From the NCBI RefSeq assembly GCF_023091745.1, contig NC_068912.1, positions 73,457,067 through 73,521,066 on the forward strand: 64,000 bases of DNA, given 5' to 3'. Shown here piece by piece: positions 23,365 to 35,980 of this stretch. The DNA is from Budorcas taxicolor (taxonomy: Eukaryota > Chordata > Mammalia > Artiodactyla > Bovidae). The first letter of the stretch is position 1. Every line of letters begins with the position of its first letter. The notes under the pieces are model-generated. The model was given only the letters and a program-made list of their open reading frames with translations, made no database searches and was not told where the DNA came from. The translations under genes and the position numbers were made by a program.

Positions 23365-23790
23365 ATGCACAAGGTGAGAATAGCCAATTAAGATTTATTT
23401 GAGGCAAAATGAGAACTTCAGCCTTGGAGACAACACCTCAGATATCTCTGAGACACTTCTCTAAAGAGGTGGAGGGGGAAGGTCAATATATAAGATTTTG
23501 GAGAAGGGAGAGTTCAGTGAAATCAAGCACTTATCTTACAAAAGGTTTTGTGTTAGTCATGAGGAGCTGATGTCACTATGAAGGGATTTAGTGCTTTTCT
23601 AGATATGAGGAGCTACAAGGATTGGACTAAAAATCAGTTCCTAAAAGTATCTGTTCCACCAATTTTTCTGGAGCACGAATTGCCTCATTTCTCCACCCTG
23701 AACTCCCTTTGGGGTGTGTGTAAGGTCAACAGCTGCAGCAGCGCAGGATTCAATCCTCACCGAGGCAGATGGCAAATGCCCTTGGCAAGC
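23365..23790 (-). mobile_element. Probable third LTR fragment
   Basis: Follows the ERVL-like LTR directly. In reverse it reads as an LTR with a polyadenylation-type region (complement 'aagatttatttgaggc'). It resembles an artiodactyl ERV LTR seen elsewhere, but I cannot name the family. No coding retroviral sequence is present. Confidence 0.45.
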
Positions 23791-23992
23791 ACCAATTTAT
23801 AGTTGACAGAGGTAAGGGAAACCCCTCATCAACATGTTTGATTTACATTCAAAACTTTAACTCCATCAATGTAAAGAGCAGTTTCACCAAAGATATTTCA
23901 CTTAATATGGTTCAACAGCAAAACAATGGTTCAGCTAACATGAATTCATTACTTTATATACTCTAGGAAAAATGAGAAATACTTGCATTGCT

Positions 23993-24290
23993 GGTGTTGG
24001 TCAGTCGCTAAGTTGTGTCCGACTATTGGCAACTCCATGTACTACAGCATGCCAGGCTCCTCTGTCCTGCACTATCTCCTGGAGTTTGCTCAAATTTATG
24101 TCCATTGAACTGGTGATGCTATCTAATCATCTCATCCTCTGCTGTCCACTGCTCCTTTTGCCTTCAATCTTTTCCAGCATCAGGATCTTTTCCAATGAGT
24201 CACCTCTTTGCATCAGGTGGCCAAAGTACTGGAGCTTCAGCATCAGTCCTTCCAATGAATAGTCAGTGTTGATTTCCTTTAGGATTCACT
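23993..24290 (-). mobile_element. RTE-BovB LINE 3' end, older subfamily
   Basis: A reverse 3' end with a diverged tail ('tggtcagtcgctaagttgtg' in place of repeated GTTCA). It runs to 'ttgatttcctttaggattc' in the C-terminal coding part. It is more diverged than the 20.7-kb and 59.6-kb copies. Confidence 0.88.
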
Positions 24291-24409
24291 GTACTTCTTT
24301 CATTAAAGCCTCAAAACTGAACTGTGAGATGGGTATCATTATCTTCATTGTGTGGCTGAACATGGCACTCAGAGTATATAAATAAGTTGCCCCAAATGAG
24401 GATGAGGTG

Positions 24410-25760
24410 TTTTTCTTCCCACTTTTTTATTTTGAAATAATTATAAGCTCATGGGAAGTTGTGAAATTAGTACACTGAGTTTCCACCTATCTTTAACCCC
24501 GTTTCTCCCATTACTACATTGGATCTAACTGTAGAATGATAGAAAAACTAAGAATGGATATTTAGTGCAATGTTGAGTTGATTTATGGAGCCACCATCAC
24601 AATCAACATACAGAACTGTTCCCTCAACACAAAGATTTACTTTATGGTATCCTTTTAGAGTCAAGTCCACTCCTTTCATCATCCCCTATCCCTAGCCCCA
24701 ACTAATCCATTTTTCATCTCTTTAATTTTATCATTTATAAAAAGTTATGTAAGTGAAATAATTGTGTGTGACATTTTTAAATTGGCCTTTTAATTCTTGA
24801 GATTTATTATTGAAGTTGTGGCATATACCTCAATAGTTTGTTTCTCTTTTTTGCTGAGTAGTGTTTTGTTATATGAATGTATCCAATTTGTTTAACCATA
24901 AATGTATTATAGAGTATTTTGGTGGTTTCATTTTTTGGCTGTAAAAATCTTGCTCTTATTCTGCTGTGAACAATATTGATTTTTTTTCATTCTTTTGTTT
25001 TCAGTCCACATATGTTATTATATTTTAAGTAAGCCTTTTGTAGACATCATATAGATGAGTCAGGTTTTTTATCCACTCTGACAATCTTCATATTTTATTG
25101 GTATATTTAGTTTATTTCCATTTAATTATTGATTCACTTGGACTTAGGTCTAATATCTTTTTTCTTTTGTTTTCTGTTTGTCCCTCCCTCCTTTTTCTTG
25201 TTTCTGTTTTCTTTTTCTAATCTTTGTATGTGTTAACTTGAGCACTTTTAGAGTTCCTCATTGTTGTAGTCATAGTGTTTTGGGGTATGTCTCTTGACAT
25301 AATTTTTTTTAGTAGTTCTCTATGAATTATACATATTATCATAATATGAAGGTATTCATATTTTATTAGTTCCAGTGAAGTATAGAAACCTTACCCCCAT
25401 ATGCTCTCCCACTTTTCTAAGATACTTATCTTAAATATTTTCTATACATCATGAGAACCACAGAAGACAGTGGCATAGTTTTTGTTTCACATGTCAAACA
25501 TATTAGAAAGCTAAAAAGAAGGAAAGTATTTTGTATTTATCTTTCTACTTTAACCATTTTTCTTCCTTCCTTCCTGCTATTCATTTCCTTCATTTCTATT
25601 TAGACAACTTCCTTAAGACATTATTTATTTATTTATTTATTTATTTTTTGATGGTGAGTCCATTGGAGACAAATTCTCTTAATAGTCTTCGTCTGAGAAT
25701 GCCTTGATTTTGCCTTCATTCTTGAAGGATATTTTTACTTTGGATAGAATATTGATTTTA
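24410..25760 (-). mobile_element. Old L1 LINE (L1M type) fragment, reverse
   Basis: T-rich on this strand. It includes reverse-L1 phrases such as 'gaagttgtgaaattagtaca', 'tttgctgagtagtgtt', 'agccttttgtagacatcata' and 'gagaatgccttgattttgcc'. Frames are destroyed by stops. An artefact (TTTA)n run is inside at 25619-25648. Confidence 0.75.
25619..25648. repeat. (TTTA)n microsatellite
   Basis: About six uninterrupted ATTT units followed by a T run. Confidence 0.95.
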
Positions 25761-26044
25761 ATAAAAACAGATCAGTCATTATTTAACATCAAGTGGTCTT
25801 AAAATGGCCATCAGGCAATATTTGAAAATCACATGGAGTGAAGTATAGAAACCTTGAAAAATAAAAAGTAAATAGCATTTTCCATGCTTTCCATAAATAT
25901 GCTATGGGTTTACCCTCAGCTATAAGTTAAATAACATAAACTGTTAATCAGTAATAAAACACATTTTTCTAAACTAAAAGATTTTAGGATTTTTTTTTTA
26001 TTGAAATGAGAGCTGTTTCAGGATAAACAAGAGTGAACATTTTT

Positions 26045-26490
26045 CAGTAACCTAAGACCGATGGGCCAGACTGGCCTGCTTTTGTTTTTTATTCGCTTAC
26101 TTATATCTGATTCTTTTTTGACTCCAAGGAGTGTAGCCCACAAAGCTCCTCTGTCCATGAGATTTCCCAGTCAAGGATACTGGAGTGGGCTGCCATTTCT
26201 TTCCCCAGGGAATCTTATCAACCCAAAGATCAAATCCAGGTCTCCTGCACTGGCAGGTGAATTGTTTACTACTGAGCCACCAGGGAAGCTCCCTGCAAAC
26301 TGGCCTACTGCATGTTTCTGTAAATGAAGTTATTGGAACCGCAGCCACACTCACAGCCTCACATGTTGTTTATGGCTATTTTCTTAATGCAATAGTAGAG
26401 TTGAGTAACTACAATAGAAACCACATGGCCCGCAAAACCTAAACCATCTATTCTCTGCATTTAAGAAAAAAGATCGCTGACCCCTGCATT
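26045..26490. mobile_element. hAT-like DNA transposon relic, split by a SINE
   Basis: Right of the SINE, the words 'tttctgtaaatgaagttatt', 'aatagtagagttgagtaac', 'ccacatggcccgcaaaacc' and 'gatcgctgacccctgc' belong to a common mammalian DNA-transposon repeat, which I cannot name with certainty. Related fragments in the same orientation lie at 37015 and 48180. Confidence 0.5.
26081..26298 (-). mobile_element. Bov-tA SINE with 11-bp TSD
   Basis: A reverse copy, quite diverged in its 3' part. It is flanked by ACTGGCCTGCT (26070-26080) and ACTGGCCTACT (26299-26309), one mismatch in 11, which I take as the TSD. It splits the DNA-transposon relic. Confidence 0.9.
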
Positions 26491-27884
26491 AGATACTTTA
26501 AAAGAGATTCTCGTGCTAAACTGCATAGCATGCAAGTTTAGCACATTAAACCTCTTATAATCTTTAAAGCTAATTAAATATAATCCAAAGATAGAAATGA
26601 TAATTACTAATTATGAGGAAAATAGACTGAAAAAAATGAAAATTTTTTTATCTAAAAGCTAAGAACACTGCTGAAATCTATTGTTTGAAATTAATTCTGA
26701 AAATAGTTCAAGTTATCACAGACACTAACCATTAGTGCTCTTGATTCCATTGTCTTCCCCTTTTATGAGAGAAAGACTTTTGAGATGCTTGAGTGATGGA
26801 ACATCACCAAGGATGATATGATTTAGAAGCTTCATGTGGCAGCCTATCCTCTAAACACTATAATTCTTTAAGAGCCTTTTTTCAGGTTTACAGTCCTGAT
26901 ATTGCACTTTGCTCTTTAATATAAGGAAGAAGAAAATTCAATAAAACCAGCAATTTATGGTGATGACATTTCAACAATACCAGATCTTCAGATTATAAAC
27001 TATGGTTCTAGTTCCATTGTAGAGTTGCACTCTATGTGGGGCTTTTGTGAATTTCCATAATGGTTTTACATAATGGATAGTTGTGTAATGAATAAATCTA
27101 CATAATGATGGCAAGTTAAACTTTTACCATAAGATTGCACACCAATAATTTATATATATACAATTAAAATCACCTCTTTGTTCTGAGAGGTTCCTTTATA
27201 ATTTTAACTTTCATTTGTCTGTTTCCAGAGTTGCCTCTACTTTTCCATCCAGTTAGTAGTGGACTATTCAGAATTGTTTGTATTCAGAACTGTTAATGAC
27301 TGTGATTTGAATATAGAAAGCAAGAATGATTTCAGTATTTTAAGACAAATATAAGGCTGAACAATGAGCCTGATGATATAATGAATCAATATAAAAATAA
27401 TCCATTATTTTCAGAGGAAAATGCTTACCCATATAAAGTAGAAAACAAGAACCCACCAAGCATTTTAAAGCATTTCATAAAAGATCCTTTTTTTCTTTTT
27501 AAATGAAACTTGATTTTCTGAGAGAGCAGGCACATTAGGGGAAACAAAATAATACCACTCTAGATTAGGTCTCTGTAGTGGTCTGAATATATGGATAATG
27601 ATTTGCATTAGACTGTTTATATTTTAGGAATTAGATTTTTCTCATCTTTTTCCCAAGTTATTTCAATGCCATGTTACATGTATTACAGAAAAGTATTACA
27701 TGTTATGTCTAAACAAGTTAGGGACTCATTTAAAGTTATCATCTTAGAAAATGCAACTTTTACTTTGGTTGTAAATTGCATGCTAATTCATTCTGAAGTG
27801 GGACTCCATGGGTAAAAATGTCATTAAAAATACCACAATAGATCCTATAAGAAATCAGAAAGAACAGCAGTCAGTACTGTGAAA

Positions 27885-28085
27885 GCATAAAATGAGCCTA
27901 ATACTTATAATTTTTATTGAGCACTTAGTATATCCCAGGTACTGTTACAACATATGTTATATTAACACACCTATTAATTGCTTTAATGTGAAGTAGTATT
28001 ATAACTTCATGTACCATATTCATGAGGAAAGGAGCAGAATTTTTATTTGAACCCAGGTTGTGATGATCATTTGAACCCTGGCAGT
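27885..28085 (-). mobile_element. MIR SINE
   Basis: Reverse copy: 'tattgagcacttagtatatc', 'ccaggtactgttac', the core in degraded form, then 'tttgaacccaggttgtgatg' as the tRNA-like head. Confidence 0.75.
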
Positions 28086-28569
28086 CAATGAAGATACAAT
28101 TTCTTTTTACTTTCCCATAAATGTAAGATCATGTCCATCAAGATTGCATTTTATACAAATAAGGCCTATTTGAATTTTAGTGCTGTTCCTGGGTTATTAT
28201 TAAAATATACGTAAGAGAAATATATTAATAAAGACTTCTAAAAAAATCAAGGCCTATTGTATCTATGACAATTGTAGATGAGTACATTGTTGGCTTGTAA
28301 TAAATTTTTATTAAAGGAGTTATGACTGCTAGTGTAAAAGAGCATACACCATTTTTCTTGATTCAAAATTAAGATTTTTCTGTCAAATTTTAATTAAACT
28401 CCAGCTTGTGTAAAAATAATATTATTTTATTAGTTTGACCATAATTGACAGTAATCATCATTGGTAGAAAATTAGGATCATTTTAGTTATGATAGATCAA
28501 TAAAACTACAGTGAGCAATTTTTATTTCTTTCAATTTTTGTGTGTTCTCTCTTTACGATCCATGATACA

Positions 28570-28612
28570 GGTAAATATAGCTACATAGTAGACAGTCAAT
28601 AAATATCTGTTA
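28570..28612 (+). mobile_element. L2 or MIR terminal fragment
   Basis: 'catagtagacagtcaataaa' followed by 'tatctgttaaatgac' resembles the shared L2/MIR 3' terminus. It is very short. Confidence 0.35.
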
Positions 28613-28804
28613 AATGACATAATATTTTAGAACACTATAAACTCTTTTCATGATTAATAAACTCATATTAACTGACTAATGTTATAAAATTAAAATTAGA
28701 GTAATAATTATTTTCATTTATAACCTTTGTGAATAGATTATTACCCAAAGAGGTTATAGAAAAAGCTGATAGTATTTTGTAATTATCAAACTCTTATTAA
28801 CAAA

Positions 28805-28965
28805 GGAATATAGCAAAGTGCTTAAGAAGACAGAGTTGGTTTCAAGTCCCTACTTACTCTACCATTCATTGTGTGTGTTAATCTGGACAAATTTCTTAAG
28901 GTCTCTGTGTCTCTGTTTCTTCCCCTGCAAATGGAGATGGTGATGATGATGATGATGGTTACACC
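28805..28965 (+). mobile_element. MIR SINE with internal (TGA)n
   Basis: Forward copy: 'agtgcttaagaagacagag', 'tggtttcaagtccctac', 'tggacaaatttcttaaggtc'. It ends with a (TGA)n run at 28940-28958, the expanded remnant of the ATAATAATA part of MIR. Confidence 0.75.
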
Positions 28966-30170
28966 ACCGAAGATGCTGCAGATAAAGTTTAAAAGAATAC
29001 AAAATTAGGAGTGCCGAATTCTTAGCTATTTTTATTAAAATGTATTTTACCATTCATCTTTGCCTAAAAGTTAGTTGAGGACAGATAAGACAGAAATAAT
29101 AAACACTGTGAAAAAAATCAGATAGATGCATTGTAATGACTGCATTTCTAAACTAGTGAGATGTTATTTTGTTTAGTGTTTCCTACATAGAAAGTAGAAG
29201 AAGGATTATTTACCGAGAAACAACCAGGGTGACCTTAAGAAACAAAAGTTTGAATTATTTATTCAGATTCTAATAAATAGAGGGTGATGAGAGAGTAGGA
29301 CAAGAAACAGTGTATTGGAGGAGGGGTAGATTTGTTTCTTTAGTTGCATTCTGTGCTGTAGGAAAAAAAAAAAGCTGTAAAATTACAGAACAAAATAAGA
29401 GTCTTCCACATCTTTCACATGGCTTTAGATTTCTAAGTGGTTGCTTTCACAGTAAAGGAGCAAGTCTCTCTGAAATTTCTGTGTGATTACTGACCTAACA
29501 AAGCCAAGGTTAAGGAAATGAGGATATTGTGACCATGAGACCATGGATAATGGTACTTTGTATTTCTATATTACTATTGTCTATAAATTCTCTAGTCCTA
29601 GTTTACTATGCAACCCCATTTCAACCTATTAAAGTTTCCAAAAATTATGGAATATTTTCTATCAGAAGCTGTATGTTCACCCTTTATGAAAATGTTGCAG
29701 AGGGAATTTTGTCCTAAGGGAAGAGGTTCAACATTCATGAAATGCTTCCTAGTGTAATGCATAATGTAAATGTCTCATGAAATGTTCAGGGACTAATTTT
29801 CCAGACTGACAGAAGAAGCAAAATGCAGCACTTAACTGCATGTAAACCTTGCAAACTTTGCCTGAGAGACTGAGACTTAAAAAACTAGATTCATTGTGTA
29901 TTTTTTGTCTAAGACTATGTTTTATTGTAATCCTCAGATATTTATAGAGTATACTCTTGCATAAATTTACAAATTCATAATAGGCTATACTAAAGTCTTG
30001 AAAACATGCCATCAAATATACAAGAATATGGAATTCATTAAAATAACTTTATTTAGAGTTTTTTTTTCGCCTTCATTGTTAGCTATTTTTTTATTTTAAT
30101 GTTTCCCTTTGGATTAGATTTGAATTTAATCCAGTAGGAGCTGTATTGTTTCTGGACAGTACTGAAGCTC

Positions 30171-30242
30171 TGAAGATGTATTACACCCATGCATCACCAT
30201 AGCATTGTCATTCTGACGATATATTAGTGCAATACATCTTCA
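30171..30242. repeat. Inverted repeat (possible hairpin)
   Basis: A perfect 12-bp arm pair, TGAAGATGTATT (30171-30182) and AATACATCTTCA (30231-30242). It can be extended inward by CAC/GTG after one mismatch. The loop is about 40 bases. No known repeat family was recognised around it. Confidence 0.7.
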
Positions 30243-31004
30243 AAGTCCTCAAATGAGAAGCTGTCTGGAAGGAATGGGGCGAGGAGAAAATTCAATTCAA
30301 TTACAGGACAAAAGAACCAGCTGAAGAGAGGAAGAAAATTCTCAAAGCAAGACTCTCAGTGGACTTGATTACAACCAGGTATTTCATGGAAGTATATTCT
30401 GTTTTTCCTTTTGTGACATAAGGAATAATTGCAGATTTTGAACACACATCTGTAAAGAGAAAATGGCTGCTCAGTTTTGTGTTTGACTCAGTAGAAGCTG
30501 GATGGTTTGTTGGGAGCCATTTAATTGATTTGTGGAAAGTCATATAAACATTGCTATTCATTCACCGTATCTAAAGCATATAGTTAATTTACAGATTGAT
30601 TTATTAAAGTGTGCTAAGGATAAAGGAATGTTTACCTTTCAAATAAAGTCTTAGTTGGCACTTTAAAATTTTTCAGATGTATATAAACACAGTTGCTAAC
30701 TGAAAAGTGATCAGCAGGCAAAAATGTGAAAACTAACAACTCTTTATAGCCACCTCCTGACTATTCCCACTAGACAGGGCTGTCTATAGTAATCAATAAG
30801 TCTTATTGTTAAGATAAAATTTTCTTGGATATCTTTCATGTATTAAAAAACAGAGAGACTCAATTTCATCATAGTGCAAATACATTCAGATTCTGAAGCC
30901 TTCAGTCTGTCTTAGATATGTTGCAAAAAATAATTTCTTCAGTAACCCCCCCACTCCTTGTATAAAGCTTATATTATGAATAATCATTTTATATCTATTT
31001 TTTT

Positions 31005-31549
31005 AATCACCTATGTGCCCTTAGTGTCAGATAGTTTGCTAAACGTTGAGTAAATAGATATGAGGAAAAAATACAGCTACTACCTTCAAGGAGTTTACAG
31101 TTTTGTTGGAAGAGATATTGGTGGAGACGGGAACAATTACAATTAACTTAAGACAACCAATAAGTTATCTTTTAACCCAAGCCTTGAAGTTAGAGGAAGA
31201 CTGTTATGTAAAGCAGTGCTGTGCATTCTGATTAGAGATAACAGCATTTGTAAAGGTTTGAAGGCAAGAAATAATTGAGTGTTTTGGCAAACTAAAATTT
31301 GTGGGCCTGAAACAAGCTGAAAAGGGGCAAATAGAAAAGAGGGTTTAAGATGAGGCTGGAGAAGATAAGATGAGCAGGGTCATCAGATCAACTAGGGTTT
31401 GTAGGCCATGTTGAGATCAGATTTATTTTTTTGTTGTCTTCCCCCCGCTGCCTGCCGAATAACAAAAAAACTCATGGGACCTTTGGAGCACAAAAGACAC
31501 CTTTTGATCTTAATATTTAGAAGATGCTTTTGGTGCTGTGTAGGAAATG
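31005..31549 (-). mobile_element. L2 LINE, 3' part of a long copy
   Basis: Starts with the reverse L2 terminus ('ctatgtgcccttagtgtcag', 'caaggagtttacagttttg'). It continues with degraded 3'-UTR words ('gagcagggtcatcagatcaa', 'gggtttgtaggccatg', 'tggtgctgtgtaggaaatg'). It is broken by a SINE at 31550. Confidence 0.6.
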
Positions 31550-31660
31550 AGTTGCTCCAGTATTCTTGCTTAGAGAATCCCAGGGACAGAAGAGCCTAGT
31601 GGGGTATAGCCCATGGTGTCCCAAAGAGTTGGACACAAGAGTGTTAGCTGAGTCACTAAC
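31550..31660 (+). mobile_element. Bov-tA SINE, 5'-truncated
   Basis: Only the 3' half is present: 'gttgctccagtattcttgc' to 'tgagtcactaac'. It interrupts the L2. Confidence 0.88.
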
Positions 31661-31669
31661 ATTTTCACA

Positions 31670-31960
31670 TTCACTTGAAGCATAGTAGAGAAACCATTTA
31701 GGAAGCCACCATCATAGTTGCGGTGGGGGATGATGTTGACTTTAACAAGGGTAATGGCAGTAGATATAAAGAGTTATGGGTGAGTCCCAGATTACACAAG
31801 GTAAAACCAAAGGACTGAGAGGTGGGAGATGGGGAATCCCTCTTAGTTTTCTGGCTTCATCAATCTGAAAAATGAGCTTGTTGTTGACTGAAATGAGACT
31901 AACTGTTACAGGAGAGCGGGGTGAAAAGACAGCAACCAAAGAATGATCTCATAATGTCCT
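31670..31960 (-). mobile_element. L2 LINE, middle part
   Basis: Continuation of the long L2: 'aaaccatttaggaagccacc', 'gtaatggcagtagatataaa', 'ttagttttctggcttcatc'. It is weak but collinear with the flanking parts. Confidence 0.5.
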
Positions 31961-31964
31961 AGGA

Positions 31965-32455
31965 CCTGCATAAGTTCCTGGGACAGGCCACCAAGTGAAA
32001 GTCCTTGGTTTCCTGCAGAAAAAAATTCAAGAGAGAGCCAAAATACATGAAAATTAGTTTATTTAGAGAGATATGCACTCCATAAGTAGAATGTAGACCT
32101 TCTCAGAAAATGAGAGGGATCCCAGGGCATGGGGATATTGGGGTGAGTAGTTTTATATGCTAATGAGTGGGAGGAATATTTTTGATATTTCGAGAAAGGA
32201 TTGGGCTAGTGCCCACGATTTGACCTTTTATGGTCATCCTCAGAACTGTCATGTTATAAGGGGCAGTGATTTTTAGTACACTAAGGAAAGTATTATGAGC
32301 TAAAGTTCAGTGACTGGACTATTCTAGAAACCACCTTGGTTTCAGCCAGTTCTAGTTAGTTTTTATAACATCCTAACAGCTACATTCCTTCTTCATTTAT
32401 CTAGCAGTTGTGGCCTTCTCCTTTCTTTCCTGTCTCAAAACTGCAAGAGAAATAT
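31965..32455 (-). mobile_element. Probable LTR inserted in the L2
   Basis: About 490 bp foreign to the L2. 'gaaaattagtttatttagag' on the left could be the reverse of a polyadenylation region. 'ttttatggtcatcctcagaa' and 'ctgtcatgttataaggggc' recall a mammalian LTR. The L2 resumes at about 32510. The LTR class is undetermined. Confidence 0.45.
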
Positions 32456-32509
32456 ATTTCAGAAAAAAAAAAATTTGAGATTTCTATTTTGGCCATGCTA
32501 AATTATAAG

Positions 32510-33090
32510 ACACATCAAGCATTCAAATAGAAATGTCAGTGAATAATGGGATCCATGACACCTGATCTCAGAGACAAGGACAAGAATGAGACTTAAAGTC
32601 ATGAGTATAAGTTTATCCTAGGGAGGGAAAATAGACAGAAGAAGGGCCACAACCAATGTACACACAGAACAAGGGCCACGACCAGTGTCTGAAGATTTGG
32701 ACAACAGGAAAGCAAAAGAAACTTACAATTGTTATTGTGACTGATGAAGACCTAGGAGGATACATCTCAGAGATGAGATTATTTGGGTAATTAGAAAGAG
32801 ATTTAGTGCATTGAAAAGTAACAAGAGGTAGAATATGATACAGAAAAGTCTCTGTTGCATTGGCAATATGGAGATTATTTTTTACTTTGATAAAAGCCAT
32901 TTCAGTGACACTGTGGAACAAGAGTCAGACTGAGTTTGTTAAACAGCAGATGTAGTTGGAAGATGGTGAACAAGTAGAGAAAGCTTGTGTCTTTCAAGAA
33001 ATTTTATTGTGTTGAGGGAAGGGGAAGTGGGATGTTTGCTGGAATGTTGTGAAAGGTTCAGGAGAGGGATGCATTTTTAAGAGAAAGAGA
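32510..33090 (-). mobile_element. L2 LINE, 5' part of the long copy
   Basis: Collinear continuation: 'aaatgtcagtgaataatggg', 'gtcatgagtataagtttatc', 'gcaatatggagattattt', 'aaagccatttcagtgacac'. In all, the L2 spans about 2 kb of host DNA, unusually long for this ancient family. Confidence 0.5.
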
Positions 33091-33194
33091 ATAATATAAC
33101 AAACCTAAGGCACCAATCATATGGACTCAGTTATAAGTGCATGAATAATTTTGTTCATTTGTGCTGTCTCTTCCAACTCACAGGAGGATTTCTT

Positions 33195-33770
33195 TTTTAT
33201 TTTTTTTTAATTTAAATTTTATTTTTTTACTTTACAATACTGTATTGCTTTTGCCATACATTGACATGAATCCACCATGGGTGTACATGAGTTCCCAACC
33301 CTGAACCCCCCCCCTCCCACGACCCTCCCCATATCATCTCTCTGGGTCATCCCAGTGCACCAGCCTAAAGCATCCTGTATCCTGTATCGAACCTAGACTA
33401 GCAGTTCATTTCTTACATGATCGTATACATGTTTCAATGCCATTCTCCCAAATCATCCCACCCTCTCCCTCTCACACAGAGTCCAAAAGTCTGTTCTTTA
33501 CATCTGTGTCTCTTTTGCTGTCTCGCATACAGGGTTATCATTCCCATCTTTCTAAATTCCACATATATGTGTTAGTATACTGTATTGGCGTTTTTCTTTC
33601 TGGCTTACTTCACTCCATAATCGGCTCCAGTTTCATCCACCTCGTTAGAACTGATTCAAATGTATTCTTTTTAATGGCTGAGTAATACTCCATAGTATAT
33701 ATGTACCACAGCTTTCTTATCCATTCATCTGCTGATGGACATCTAGGTTGCTTATGCTTATTTTAAAAGT
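33195..33770 (-). mobile_element. Ruminant L1 LINE 3' fragment
   Basis: Reverse orientation, with the T-rich tail complement on the left. Words include 'ttttgccatacattgacatg', 'gggtcatcccagtgcaccag', and 'aatggctgagtaatactcca', the reverse of the L1 ORF2 3' part. A 9-base C run is at 33306-33314. Confidence 0.9.
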
Positions 33771-33847
33771 ATCAGAAGCAGCAGCAATTGCAGAACATTT
33801 AAGCCCCAGTTGATCAAAAAATAAATAATAGCAACTATTAAAGTGAT

Positions 33848-34076
33848 GGAATCATCCAGGTAGTGCTAATGGTAAATAACCCACCTGCCAATGCAGGAGG
33901 CATAAAAGACACGGGTTTGATCCCTGGGTCAGAAAGATCCCCTGGAGGAGGACATGGCAACCCACTCCAGTATTCATGCCCGGAGGATCTCTTGGACAGA
34001 GGAGCCTGATGGGTTACAGTTCATAGGGTTGCAGAGAGTTGGACACGACTGAAATGACTTAGCACACAAACACGTA
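33848..34076 (+). mobile_element. Bov-tA SINE
   Basis: A full-length forward copy ending in 'gacttagcacacaaacacg'. It is flanked by AAAGTGAT at 33840-33847 and 34077-34084 (8-bp probable TSD). Confidence 0.92.
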
Positions 34077-35784
34077 AAAGTGATACCCCCATATCTTTTA
34101 TGTTTTGTTCTTAAACTCATGATATAGAGGTTTCTGTTGAACCAATACAAAGTGCAGAAGGAGCTGAAAGCTCTCGGGTGAGTATTGTGTGCTGCTTCCA
34201 AGCTCCTTCTCCTCAACCTTCTCACTGGAGCATTTCTGTCACTCACATGGGACACAAAGCTCCTCAGTTCCAACACTTTCAGGAAAGCTTCTATTCTCTT
34301 TTTATAGCATGCTGTGTCTCTTAGTTCTAGTCCATTACTTTGCCCTGAAATTGTGTGCACTTTATGCTCAATTCATCACCGCAGTCATCTGCTGCCCTGA
34401 CTGGCACCAGCCTGGAAATATCACCTGGAAGTTTATTGCTCAAAGGAATCACCATCCTTTTTTTTTTTTCCCTTGTGGTCTGTAACAGGAGGTACAGTCT
34501 TTGAAAAAGTCAGCCTTTCTCTTCCCAGATGTTCTCTTGCTCTGCAGCTATCACATATTGCCAACTGTTCCTATCAAAATTTTAAAATGTTACAGGGCAT
34601 ATGTTGGATACATAGAGTTAAATGAAGAAAGAAGAAAGTGATTTGATGTAGTTTCCAGGTAGAAAAAAATGAATGCTTCTGTCTACACACTTGTTGAATC
34701 TGATTTGTATAGTAATAGGTATACTAGCTCATTATGAATAAGAAAAATACTTTAATTTGTGCCTATAACATAAAAATGAAACTTTTATGTCATATGCTTA
34801 GTGCAATTTTTAGATTCTTAAATTTGTGTTGAAATTCTCAAATGCTGCTTCTGTGGTACATAGAGCCCATTCATACTCTAAGACTGTAGTCTAACAGGGT
34901 TGAGGTGGAATTAAAATTCCATCTCAGGTAGTTTGGTAATAAAATTGGATTTCAACCTTTACTTGGCTTCAGTATGCAAATGAATCCTCTCTAGGATTTC
35001 TTCCTACAGATGGTGGGATAATCAGATGTAAGGGGGTTGAATAGGATGTGATTTCTCCAAACCCCACTAAAGAGAAGGACACATGTTAAGCTTGTTAAGG
35101 CCCTGACATAATCATCTTTAATCATGATGTCTAGACTAAACATCAAACATGCTTAGATTAAGATATGCAATTTGGAATGTCTTTCAACATCAGCTTTCTT
35201 ATGTACAGCCTTTCAATTTCATTATTTTTTAATTATTATTTTTTTCATTTATACCTCTCAGACTTTCACAAATTTTGAAATCTACTCAGGAAAGGTGGTA
35301 GTGAACAACTAAATAGAGGAGCAACCCATCCACAGAATACAAGTAAGGATACACATATGATCATTTGATAATCAGAGGAGGAATCTTGAGAATAATCCAC
35401 AGGCAGAAGACAGTATTAGAATCAGTGATTCCCAACTGTAAATGTTGAAAGGCAATATGTAGCTCTATGAATGCTGAGAGGGATATATATTATCATTTGG
35501 GGAGTATTCAAACATGGGCAAAAGACTGGAGATGAGCAAACCCGCAGAATTGGCTAACTTTTGAAGATTCATGTTGATAGAAACAACACCATCTTTTATC
35601 TCTGCTAGGGTATAGTAAGATCTATAAGAGCTAAATCTACTTCTATCTGATTCTTCATTGTGCTTGACATCTGATAGATGCCTAAAAATATCTTTGAATG
35701 AATGATAAAACCTAAAAATTACTTCTAATGACTTTGGATAATGATTTGATTTCTCCTTCTATTATCACTGGTGACAATAATGAC

Positions 35785-35980
35785 ATAAAGTATCCTTTAT
35801 GAGCACTTATTATCTGCCAGGCAATTTATATTCATTAACTTAATCGAACCTCAAAAATAGTCCTGATATTGTAGGCAGTGTTATTTGAATTTTTGTGCTA
35901 GAGAAACCGGAACTTAGCATTTATTAATTTTCCCAAGGAATACAGGTAGTATATTTCAGAGTTAGAATTCACACTCAATT
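35785..35980 (-). mobile_element. MIR SINE
   Basis: Reverse copy: 'tatgagcacttattatctgc', 'caggcaatttatattc', and 'gttagaattcacactcaatt' for the head. Confidence 0.7.

Noticed and set aside
33974..34360. A 128-codon minus-strand frame
   Set aside because: It begins in unique intron and runs into a Bov-tA in antisense; no homology recognised.
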